Shown: positions 53,822 to 64,000 of the stretch, piece after piece | How positions within the stretch are numbered: position 1 is the stretch's first letter | Layout: each line of letters begins with the position of its first letter | Assembly (NCBI RefSeq): GCF_964355755.1 | Contig: NC_092676.1 | Location: 6,368,288 to 6,432,287 of the forward strand | Origin: Antedon mediterranea | Taxonomy: Eukaryota; Echinodermata; Crinoidea; Comatulida; Antedonidae | Direction: 5' to 3' | DNA: 64,000 nucleotides | Translations under genes and position numbers: made by a program | Notes under the pieces: model-generated | What the model saw: only the letters and a program-made list of their open reading frames with translations | Told to the model about the DNA's origin: nothing | Databases searched by the model: none

Positions 53822-56017
53822 GTAAGTAAACTAGGCCTAGCCTAGGCCTGTATTTTATTGCATGCCTAGCCGAAGCCGGTTGTTTGTACGGCGAAGTGGT
53901 GCGAGCAGAAGCTGCTGTTAATTAAGAGTACTGGGCCTAGGCCTAACTATTACTAGCTAGGCTTTATGGAGGTTTTTTTTCTAACCTAGACTAGCTAGAC
54001 CATATGTAGTAGCTGTTAGCCTAGTGTATATAGCCTAGGTCTTGCTACCTACACTGGTGGTGGTGTGGTGTGTCTGTGTGTCTCTGATTTTTGTAGTTAC
54101 TCACTCACTCATAAGACTTTTCTCAATAAATTAATAATATTAAAAATAATTAGGCCTAGCCTAACCCGAGCAATATCTACTCTTTTTTAAACTAAAGCCT
54201 ACTCTAAAAATGTTGTATAACTAATAATAGGACTAAAATAGAGAGATCAAAACCAACAAGATGTGCATTTGTCATTCTTTTTTTTTCATCTTTTCTTTAG
54301 TATCCAGTAATGTACGATACGAAAGAACCGATTTTTAACTGCTACCAAAGAGCTCATCAGAACACGTAAGCTTTAACCATTTTTTTTCTTTGTGATGATG
54401 ACAGAGGAATTTTGTTTAAATGATGGGAATAAAATATATAATGTTTCAAAAGAATGGTATAATTTGATTCTTGCAAAACAATATAATAAATAAATTCTTT
54501 TCGCCAATTTATTCTGATCTTAAATAAAAGTTACGATCGGTTCTGTCAAGCAAAACATAATTGTTGTCTGTACCTGTTGTTATTTATGGATAATGATAAT
54601 TTATAATGATATCATACTAGTTCATCATTATCAGAGATGTAAACGACTGATTGATTGACCTTTAAACTCTGACCTTCTATTTTGCAGACTTGAACAAGTT
54701 CCACATTTTCTAGTGTTCCTTTTAATTGGTGGAATTCAACATCCGGTATGTATTAATGTTTGTTGATTATTCTTTCTTAAAGCTCTGTACACTATCAAAC
54801 TAGTTTGACAAAATGGTTTTTCCCCAAATATGATAGTGATGCCCAAATATGGTAGTAATATAACATAACATCATGTCCATATATACATAACATTTTTTTT
54901 GTCACATTAACTTTGATAGTGTAAACAGAGCTTAAAAGTTTGCTTGCATCAAAAAGCATTGTTAGTGTTAATGCCACGAGGCAAATCAATAACTATAAAA
55001 TGCTTTCAAATGTTGTCCCTAAGTTACTAAAAAAACATTTATTTTGCATCACTGTGTTTTTACAGATTTTTAGTGCAGTATGCGGTGTGATTTGGGTTTG
55101 TAGTCGGTTCTCTTACGCTTATGGCTACTACACTGGTGGTAAGTAAAGACTCTATTTTTAGGTTTACAATAATTGATACAGTAGGAACCAGAATGCCTTT
55201 TAGTCTAGATTCATATCATTTGTCAAAGGATTTTCCAAATACATACAAGTTGTACGAACTATCTGGGCACTAAACTGTGGCTTTTTAAAGCAGTTATTTT
55301 TGTGTACTGTGTTACTAGTACGAGGCAAATAAACATTCTTACACCGACCATGCAATTGCGGCATGAAATAATCTTCCAAACAATATAATTAAAACACAAT
55401 TTAAAAAACACCAAATATATACCATTTTAATTCTTCATCATTTGCATTATTTACTGGAAAATGTTTGTGTCTTTTTAAACATGTTTTAACTGTATAATCT
55501 GTGATCCACAAATCAGTACTCTCTACAGTGTTTATTGTGATTTTTAAAAAAAGACACGGTGAATTGGTTTCTTATAGAAAAATAAGGAACTATAGCCGTT
55601 ATTGAGCCTGATTTTTAGTCTACAAAAGAGAAACTTAAGATAGAAAATTAATTTGAATTACTGTTGGTTTCGTCATTTTACCCTTTTTATGAGTTGTTAC
55701 AAAATGTCAATATAAAAGTATGAACACAGTAGGCCTACAAATATCTTGGAAATTTTCCTTGTTAAAACTTGTAACAATTTTTTACATTTGGTCTACGTTT
55801 AAAATAGGTATGCTATTAGACAAGTATTTTATTTTATGTTATATTTTCAAACATCATAGTCTACATACTTAAAAAAAAAGATAATTTAGCCATCAATTTT
55901 TTTTTTCTATTTCAAGATCCAGAGAAACGGTTAAACGGTGTCTATGGTTACGTAGGTCTGTTTGGCTTGCTTGCCTCTACTATCTCTTTTTCTCTGCATT
56001 TACTTCAGTTTCTTTAA
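53702..56017 (+). CDS. MGST3: Microsomal glutathione S-transferase 3 (MAPEG family)
   Basis: Five exons: 53702-53821, 54301-54365, 54688-54745, 55066-55138, 55917-56017, all GT-AG and in frame, giving 138 residues. It starts MVTVLSPHYGYVVLTALYS. The family signature FNCYQRAHQNTLEQVP (FNCxQRxHQNxLE, the glutathione-binding loop) spans the exon 2/3 junction. RFSYAYGYYTGDPEKR follows, then GYVGLFGLLASTISFSL. Four membrane helices are expected in the endoplasmic reticulum or outer mitochondrial membrane, where the enzyme conjugates or reduces lipid peroxides with glutathione. It is slightly shorter than the ~150-residue vertebrate proteins. All recognisable motifs are intact. A decayed partial copy lies at 40.5-42.1 kb. 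Confidence 0.92.
54301..54365 (+). CDS. MGST3: MGST3 exon 2
   Basis: After TTTCTTTAG, before GTAAGC; encodes YPVMYDTKEPIFNCYQRA and the start of HQNT. Confidence 0.9.
54688..54745 (+). CDS. MGST3: MGST3 exon 3
   Basis: After TTTTGCAG, before GTATGT; encodes LEQVPHFLVFLLIGGIQHP. Confidence 0.9.
55066..55138 (+). CDS. MGST3: MGST3 exon 4
   Basis: After TTTTTACAG, before GTAAGT; encodes IFSAVCGVIWVCSRFSYAYG. Confidence 0.9.
55917..56017 (+). CDS. MGST3: MGST3 exon 5 and stop
   Basis: After ATTTCAAG; encodes PEKRLNGVYGYVGLFGLLAS through HLLQFL and TAA. Confidence 0.9.
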
Positions 56018-56028
56018 GTTTAAAGTAT

Positions 56029-56096
56029 GCATGCCTCTCTTAAAGGACCACAAGTCTGTTGTTAACTTACAGCGTGGTCCATATTTAGAGGCATGC
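56029..56096 (+). promoter_or_regulatory. Long stem-loop in the MGST3 3' UTR
   Basis: Starts 11 bases after the stop codon. Outer stem GCATGCCTCT/AGAGGCATGC, inner stem GGACCAC/GTGGTCC, with small internal mismatches and a ~20-base loop. Role unknown. Confidence 0.5.
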
Positions 56097-56099
56097 TAA

Positions 56100-57580
56100 A
56101 CTTCAACTTCTTATGTTACTGTAGTTCTGCAGACCCACGTTTTAATTGAAGAGTCTGTTAGGATATGAGATTTGTAAAATATAATTTATAAGCCAAGAAT
56201 CATTTTTTTAAATTTTGCAATTACGATTTACCAATTAGATTGTCTTTAATTGTAAGCAGATCTGTATTTAATTTAGAAATCGGGACCAAGAATATTTGTT
56301 TTTATGCAAAATTAGACAAAAAATAAAAAAAAATTATTATTACCGTTTACAGCTTTCAAATGTTAGTATGTATTAGGTTACTTTCTGTAGCATATGATTT
56401 ACATATTAATATTTATGATGTCGTAATTATTAATATTGTATTTTAATGTGAAATTGTAAATTTAATGAACGCCAGCTGCATCATGTATGTTTAGTGAATT
56501 AACGGGATTGCTGACAATTAACAATAATTTTGCAGGTTGTGTTTGAGATGGAACGAAAGTGAGCGAAGGGTGTGGTTGGGTTTATTGAGAATCTGAATGA
56601 TTTTATTTCAGGAATATAAAAAAAAACCTTTTAAATTATGTATATGTATGGTAATATGGTAGTTGAAGTAATCACCATCTGGGGCATTATACACATCAGT
56701 TTTTACATTCCCCACTCTTTATTATTCGAACCTTATGTTCTCCTGTAGCAGATAGACTACCCATACTACAGTATGAAAGTGCAAAAGATACTTGGACCAT
56801 GTGACGTAATTGTGCTAATGTATAAACACATAATATAAGGCACATACAGGCACGTAAATCTGTGAGATAAACTTCATAAAACACAATACCCTGAAAGGTT
56901 AATTTCAAATATGCCTTCATTTGGGCTGCCTTTGTGGAGGACAGCATCTCTTGCATTGCTTTGTTGTATGATCATGGACCTGGTTCATGGCATGATGCTG
57001 TATATAATGCATCCTTGCTTTTGTCTAAACCCGTATTGATTTACAAAGGAACAACACTGAAACACATCTATGTACACCTGTAAAAATATTGTTAATTGTG
57101 GCCATCCACAATATTGCAATAACTTAGATTTTGTACTGTTTGAGCTTAGCTAGAAAATAATATTAATTTTAATGACTGATTATTTCTGTCCATTCTCTTT
57201 ATTTCCAGTTCGTTCGCCATCCATCCCTTTACCTTTCTGCGTGTGCTTGCATTAAACATTCCAAGTCGAAATTATTATTAATTCAAATATTGATATTATA
57301 AATTAAATATTGTATAAAGAATTTCTAAGATTAAGCACATTTTATTTGATTATTTCATCTGACTGTTTTTTAATGGTAAATATTTAATGTCAACATTTGC
57401 AAAACGATAATTTACCTCTTAAAAACCTTATAAACTTCCATAAATGTTTGTATTGAATGAGTGTTGGTTATTTAGTTAAGAAGAAAAACTAAACATAATT
57501 TTAGAATTAAGACTACTGAACAAACCGCCGAAATGTATTAATTAATAGCAAATAATAGCCTGGCAGTCGGTGACCAGTTC
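56100..57580. other. AT-rich DNA downstream of MGST3
   Basis: Probably the rest of the MGST3 3' UTR, then spacer. No further gene is supported. Confidence 0.45.
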
Positions 57581-57584
57581 AAGA

Positions 57585-58190
57585 GAACGTTCTAGTAAGT
57601 ACCAGTAACCAAATGACATGTTGTAAATTGGTTTTTAACTGGTACCAGTTATATGGTAAACTAATTAGCGTACTAGTGAATTTGCTTGTAAACCAGTTAT
57701 CATAATGGCAAACTAGTTATCATACTTGTTAACCATTTATCGCAATGGTAGACCAGTTATTGTGCTGGTAGACCAGTTATTGTACTCGTAACCTAGTTAT
57801 TGTACTGGCAAACCAGTTATACTGGCAGACCAGTTATTGTATTGTTAAACTAATTATTGTACTGGTAAACCGGCTATCCTACTGGTAAACCAGTTATTGC
57901 ACTGGTAGACCAGTTATCGTACTACTGGTAGATCAGTTATTGTACTGGTAGACCAGTTATCGTACTACTGGTAGATCAGTTATTGTACTGGTAAACTAGT
58001 TATTGTACTGGTAAACCAGTTATCGTACTCTTATACTAGTTATTGTACTGGTAAATCAGTTATCGTACTAGTAAACCTGTTATCGTACTGGTAAACCAGT
58101 TGGTCGTACTGATAGACCAGTTATCGTACTGGTAGACTAGTTATCGTACTGGTAAGCCAGTTAGCGTACTGGTAAGCCAGTTAGCGTACT
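57585..58190. repeat. ~20-bp palindromic minisatellite (ACTGGTAAACCAGTTATCGT)n
   Basis: Roughly 600 bp of about 20-bp units. Each holds the self-complementary ACTGGT-AA-ACCAGT, with drift at the left end and a few 23-bp units. Confidence 0.85.
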
Positions 58191-58223
58191 ATTAACAAAA
58201 ATAGTTAGTTAATTTAAACTTGA

Positions 58224-58381
58224 AACTGTTCGTCTTACTATAGCATGCGAAACTGTTCGTCTTGCTATAGCATGCGAAACTGTTCGTCTTGCTATAGCAT
58301 GCGAAACTGTTCGTCTTGCTATAGCATGCGAATCTGTTCGTCTTACTATAGCATGCGAAACTGTTCGTCTTGCTATAGCAC
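58224..58381. repeat. 27-bp tandem repeat, about six copies
   Basis: Unit aactgttcgtcttgctatag plus catgcga, nearly perfect. The minus-strand frame encodes a nine-residue CYSKTNSFA repeat but has no support as a gene. Confidence 0.8.
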
Positions 58382-58389
58382 AGTATTTT

Positions 58390-60680
58390 CATAGTAAAGC
58401 ATTTCTATTGGAAGAAAATAATTGACTATAATTGTATTGTATGATGATGATGATGTATGCATTCCATGGACATCCATTTAAAAATAATTATGGATTGTAA
58501 ATTATGTGAATTTTAATATTGTTTATTATAATTGTGTAGATTTTAGAATAGAATTAAAGTAAAAACGAATTTATTTACAATTTTCAGTTTTTATTTAATT
58601 TATATAAAAGTACATGAGAAGTGTAATATCGTGAGTCAATGATACAATTTGTGTGCTTAAAAGTTAAATTTAAAATTGGGAGAACGATCTAAAACTATCT
58701 ACCGCCATCTATTTTAAAATACATCTTTAAACTTTCTATTTAAAGTTGTAATTAGACAATTGTAGTGTGAACACAGTCTTATTGACATTACAACAAAAAA
58801 CAGCTTTTACCTGTACGATTTCTGTAGCCCTGTTCTGTCTCAAAAGATGTATGCTACATGTTCTCACGCCCGAATGCAAATTTAAATTGTACATTGCAAA
58901 AACATTGTATTGTATTTAGTAATAGTATATGTCTTTTTTTTGCATTTAATTACACGGATTGAAAGCACACTTTGGTCAAACACGGCGCCCCTATACCAGC
59001 AAAACATCAAAATAGGCCTATCGGTAAGATATCGTAGTCATGAAAAATGAAACTAATTAAGAGGGTTCAAAACTTGTGGTCAAGGCTAATAATTATGATA
59101 TAGCAATGCAGATCCTTAGGGCACAGTAAGTCTCCCATTTCTGGTTAGATTTCAAATCTGGCCTTGCATGGTTTAAAGTTTGATGAAATGTTTCAGTCAA
59201 TTAAACCATTTTGCACGGTATATAAATCGTGCGTTCTAGATGTATATTAGTCATGATGTAATCTAGAACGGAAACATTTGTGATTTTTATGTAGGTATGG
59301 GATGCATGGAATATGCATAATAACTCATGTAAATGCAATACTGAAAAAAACAGGTCCACTATTCATAATTATTGAATAAGAGAGTCGGAATAGCGTCTCG
59401 ACAATTCGTCGAAGACTATATCCGTTATTCAAAATTTAAATAATGTACACGTTTTTAAACTATATACTAATAGTAACTTATTATCGAAGTCATGATATTA
59501 TATAAGTAATTTTCCGCGCTGATGGTACAGGAATGGACTTATCGCCCAGTCCATGAAAAAAACAATATCTAATCGTGGATCATTTGGTAAAATCTTAGGC
59601 CTACAAATGATCCATAAATATGTTTATAATTAAAATGTAAATAAATATCGTTTATAGCTCAATGAACAACTTTTGTGATAAACACTCGTGCGGTGATCAT
59701 CATTCGAAAATATTCAACAACTGTGGAACATACACTCGCAGCTTTTGACCGAATAACCAAGTACTTGTTTACAGGATTCACGCACCATTGATGGTGTTTT
59801 AATGACCCGAGCCCTAGTTCATAATGATGTTGTTCCAGTCTACGGTATCCTATTTTGATTTTGAAATGTTTTTGTAGGCGTTCGTTTCGTTTGATTGATG
59901 AACCGAAGTTCTTTGGAAGTATAGCCAGCAAGGAGGGAGAGAGAACGTCTGAAACAGCTTGGTTTTGCCGCCAAAACTGCCTCTATCCCCAAATGAAATA
60001 AATTTACTTTAAAATGTTAGTAGTGTAATGCCAAGCAGCCATGTACAATATAGAACAATAATTATGTATAACCTGGCCTATTTAATGTTTTATTCATGTC
60101 TCGAGATGCTTGTAAATTTATCGACCACCAAGTGTTTATTAAAAATATTGGCTACTGGGAACCATTTGACCGCTATCGAATACATCGTTTTCTTTGCATC
60201 CCCGAATTATTAGTTCTTACAATTTTCAGTCCATTTTGTCACCATCCGCACTTCAAAGGAGTAGGCCTATACTATGCTTAATAACCCTAAATAAAAAAAA
60301 AAACAAGGTATTAATCATAACCACACACAACATACCAAACGCACAACAATGCTACACAGTACGCACAACTTACGCACGTACATACGTAATCAGCATGCAA
60401 TTTTTTTAAAGAATACTTCAAAAAGTCGCAACTAGTATGTATGGTATAGGTTTCTATAACAGAAACTCGTCACCTTTCTCACATAAATATTTACGTAGAC
60501 GATTACACATCCAACTATTAAATTTATATGTGATCACTACTGCCGTGTTACGACTGTAATTGCTCCTTTTTTTAGACTTCCCTTCCTAAATTCGCATTAT
60601 AACGCCCACGCATGTACATGCATGCATCCGGGAAATACTAACAAACATACTGTATTTATTTTGACAATCGAAACATAATT
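58390..60680. other. Spacer without a supported gene
   Basis: AT-rich. Open frames of up to about 90 codons (for example 59659-59931, minus) show no recognisable domain or splice context. Confidence 0.45.
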
Positions 60681-60684
60681 TGGA

Positions 60685-61195
60685 CTGTACGCGACGAGGT
60701 TCATGCAATGTACCAATCTCATAGTTTTAAACCAAGGCTATCAATAACCTTGTAAACTATCCTCTAGGTACAGTCTTATCTATAGTGGAACCTCCGTCCA
60801 CACGATGTACAAGATTCAAAACATATTTGGGGAGCGGACGCGGGGAGTTCAATGCGCATTTACTAATCTCAAAAGTTATTAAAACTATCCTCTTGGTAAA
60901 CTCTTATCTTGGTTAGTGGAACCTCCGTCCACACGGTGTACAAGATTCAAAACATATTTGGGGACCGGACGCGACAAAGTTCAATGCGCATTTACCAATC
61001 TCAATAGTTATTAAACTTATCCTCTTGGTAAAATCTTATCTATAGGTTAGCGGAACCTCCGTCCACACGGTGTACAAGATTCAAAGCCTATTTGGGGAGC
61101 GGACGCGACGGAATTCAATGCGAATTTTCCAATCTAAATAAAACTACCCTCTTGGTAAAATCTTAGCTAGGTTAGTGGAACGTCCATCCACATGT
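60685..61195. repeat. ~130-bp tandem repeat, about four copies
   Basis: Units share ggaacctccgtccacacggt, gtacaagattcaaaacatat and gcggacgcgac. The spacing of the first landmark is about 131-134 bases. Confidence 0.8.
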
Positions 61196-61689
61196 AAAAA
61201 ATGAGAACACATATTTTTTTTTTTATGATAAATGACATAGCGGATATAAACGATCAAAAAGTTTGGCCGGCCTAATTTAATGATGTCTCCCCCGTTACAT
61301 ATCGATTTCCTTGTATGTTACTTTATTATCCAAACGTGAAGAATAATCTGACAGTGTTGATAGTGTGAATGCACAAAACAAATGCATACTCTGCCACATC
61401 GTGTCGTCTCAATTGAAACTTCTTGTATGTTAATAGTAACTACTAATAATAGTTGTTAATTACTCATGTTATTGTTTACAAATGCGTATAACACACTCCT
61501 TTCCCCCGTACAAGCAATGAAATGGGTACTCAGCTTTCCACGGCCTCGAAACTGTTATGTTTAAATGTATTAATAAAGTGATGAACTTCTTCATTGTATG
61601 CTTGTAATTTTATCAACAAGTAATTTAAATAATGATTATAATTTGAGAGTGGCACGTTTATATGTTCCTTTTACAAGATTAACTAGTAA

Positions 61690-64000
61690 CTAGAATTTAA
61701 TTCGTCACTTTGACGAATTATAGGTGATCATTTTTATCATTTTAATGAAATTAATTTTTTTTAAACATGTACGTACGTTAACATACGATAGGAAAATGTT
61801 GATGTATGCCATCCTATTATACGCTTATAGTGCTGAGTTATGCCTATTATATGCCATATACAATGTACAGTATATACTGTATATCAATATACAGTGTAGC
61901 ATAGGTGAAATTATGGGACACACATCAAGTTCAAATTTTTTGGTATGATGGAATTATCAAAATAAACTCGAAGATGACAATTTCGAAAGATAATGAATTG
62001 AGCAAATAAATATAAGGATTGGAAGAGAATTTGACACGTAAAAGCGCAATGCGCGCTCTTTGAAATTTGTATAACTTCGACTAAAGAAATTTAAAAACTA
62101 CTTTTTAACTTCAACTGGCCATATGATAACATCACAACATCCGATAGGCTTAATTTTTATATGAATTCATATCTACATTTCATCAGCTTTCATAATAAAT
62201 TATAATCTTCAAGGTCACCTTTAATTTTGAGGAGCTATAAGATATTCAAATGTATGGTGTAGCTGAAATTATACGACCTAGGTTATTCAAGTTTTTACGC
62301 GTGATGACGTCATCAAAATAAAAATGTTGACAACTTATGAGAAAGATAATTAATTGAGCAAGCACATACTAAAATGTGTGCGAAAATCGGGCTCAAATAA
62401 CGGAGATGCGCTCTATTGAATGTGATAACCCATATACAGTGTAGCATAGGTGAAATTACGGGACCCACATCATGTTCTAATTTTTTGGTATGATGGAATT
62501 ATCAAAATAAACTCGAAGATGACAATTTCGAAAGATAATGAATTGAGCAAATAAATATAAGGAATGGAAGAGAATTTGACACGTAGAAGCGCAATGCGCG
62601 CTCTTTGAAATTTGTATAACTTCGACTAAAGAAATTTAAAAACTACTTTTTAACTTCAACTGGCCATATGATAACGTTATAACATCCGATAGGCATAATT
62701 TTTAAATAAATTCATATCTACATATTATCAGCTCTCATAATAAGTTACAAACATCAAGGTCAACTTTAATTCAGAAGAGCTATCAGATATTCAAATGTAT
62801 GGTGTACCTGAAATTACAAGACCTTGGTTATTCAAGTTTTTACGCGTGATGACGTAATCAAAATAAAATGTTGACAACTCATGAGAAAGATAATTAATTG
62901 TGCAAGCACATACTAAAATGTCTGCAAAAATCGAGCTAAAATAACGGAGATGCGCTCTATTGAATGTGATAACACATACAAAAAGATAAATATTACTAAT
63001 TTTTAAATTGAAGTGGCCATTTGATGACGTCATACCATTTTGAACGTCTAATGTGTATATATATTTATATCTACAACTTATTGGCTTCCATAATAAGTTA
63101 AAAAAATTGGGGGTCACCTGCCATTCTGAAGAGTTATATTCATTTTAAAAAGGCCTTATTTTTTACCATTTTCATCACTTTGATGCAATTAATTTGCGCA
63201 TTTTGTCATTTTTAACCTGCTCGTATAGCGTTATTTTAAGTCGGAACTGACTCAAATTTGGTGAATGTACTAAGGATGGTGAGTAGAATGAGATTTGTAA
63301 AAAAAAATTATATTTTTTACGCTTTTTAAGTATCGCACGCGCAAATATTTTTTTTTGCGCAGTAATTTTTTGAAACACGCAAATGGCCTAATTCATGCTC
63401 TAAATTGATCAAAACTTAATTTTGAGCATTTTAAATTTTTAACGCGCGATTTCGTGCGCATGACCCTACGTGCACGTGCGTTTTTATTTGCTAATATATT
63501 TACCCTTGACCAGAAGTTTACGTGTAGTGAATTTCATTAATATGTGATAATGAATTATGGAGATATGATTGATAATGTGATTTTGCAAAATGGCGTATAA
63601 ATGACGTCAAGGATGAGTTATCACGCTGAAAAGCTTATTAGGACTAAGTTAAAGTATTTGAAAGACATTGTGAAATTTTGGTAATCATTGACATTAAACT
63701 TTTTGAGATATTTGTTACACAAAATCTGTACAGAAAGAAATTGCGAAGAAACATTTTTTTTTGACAAAAACAATTCCTCACTAGAATTTAATTCGTCACT
63801 TTGACGAATTATAGGTGATCATTTTTATCATTTTAATAAAATTAACATTTTTTAAACATGCACGTACGTTAACATAATGATCAGAAAATGTTGATTTATA
63901 CCATCCTATTATACGCTTATACACTAGTGCTGAATTGTGCCTATTATATGCCATATACATTATGTACAGTATATACTGTATATCTATATACAGTGTAGTA
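61690..64000. repeat. Higher-order tandem repeat (~2.09-kb unit, ~0.55-kb subunits)
   Basis: The stretch actagaatttaattcgtcac at 61690 returns at 63780 with the same following 200 bases. Inside, a 0.55-kb unit repeats (atacagtgtagcataggtga at about 61889 and 62435), and a more diverged part runs from 62990. The array leaves the window on the right. Confidence 0.7.

Noticed and set aside
58192-58392. Minus-strand frame repeating CYSKTNSFA; also considered as a CRISPR-like array
   Set aside because: The 27-bp units abut without spacers, so this is a simple tandem repeat, and there is no promoter or splice context.
59659-59931. 90-codon minus-strand frame
   Set aside because: No recognised domain, no splice or promoter support, and compatible with chance.

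Overview
The window looks like animal nuclear DNA, most likely from an echinoderm or a close marine deuterostome. It is AT-rich, its genes are split by GT-AG introns, and it carries tRNA-derived SINEs, several LINE fragments, an integrase-first (Gmr1-like) LTR retrotransposon and many small inverted-repeat elements. The palindrome TAGGCCTA recurs very often. The species assignment is an inference; no marker gene fixes it.

Layout. 0-4.1 kb: repeats, including a nested foldback structure of about 3.2 kb around an ~820-bp palindrome. 4.3-10.2 kb, minus strand: the 5' part of a leucine-rich-repeat (LRR) receptor gene (copy A, six exons). 18.1-38.2 kb, minus strand: a complete paralogue (copy B) that I assemble from 17 phase-compatible exons into about 1,088 residues: signal peptide, LRR N-terminal cap, roughly one LRR per exon, cysteine-rich GCC2/GCC3 (ephrin-receptor-like) repeats, and a large multi-pass membrane exon. 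Its introns are filled with repeats: four copies of an unclassified ~1.2-1.5 kb element, SINEs, three LINE or Penelope-like fragments, MITEs and microsatellites. 40.5-42.15 kb: a decayed partial copy of MGST3. 44.3-45.8 kb, plus strand: a single-exon immunoglobulin-superfamily receptor with three cytoplasmic tyrosine motifs, two of them spaced like an ITAM. 47.3-52.8 kb: its paralogue, broken by a 3.7-kb LTR retrotransposon and lacking the signalling tail through a nonsense codon. 53.7-56.0 kb: an intact five-exon MGST3 gene. 57.6-64 kb: minisatellites and a higher-order tandem repeat.

How the genes relate. The window is a small cluster of duplicated cell-surface receptors (two LRR genes, two Ig genes) next to a duplicated membrane detoxification enzyme. 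The LRR and Ig families fit recognition or immune-type surface roles, but that is inferred from domains only. Each duplicated pair has one copy in better condition than the other. Comparing paralogues also exposes clean empty sites for two DNA transposons and one internal exon-pair gain or loss.
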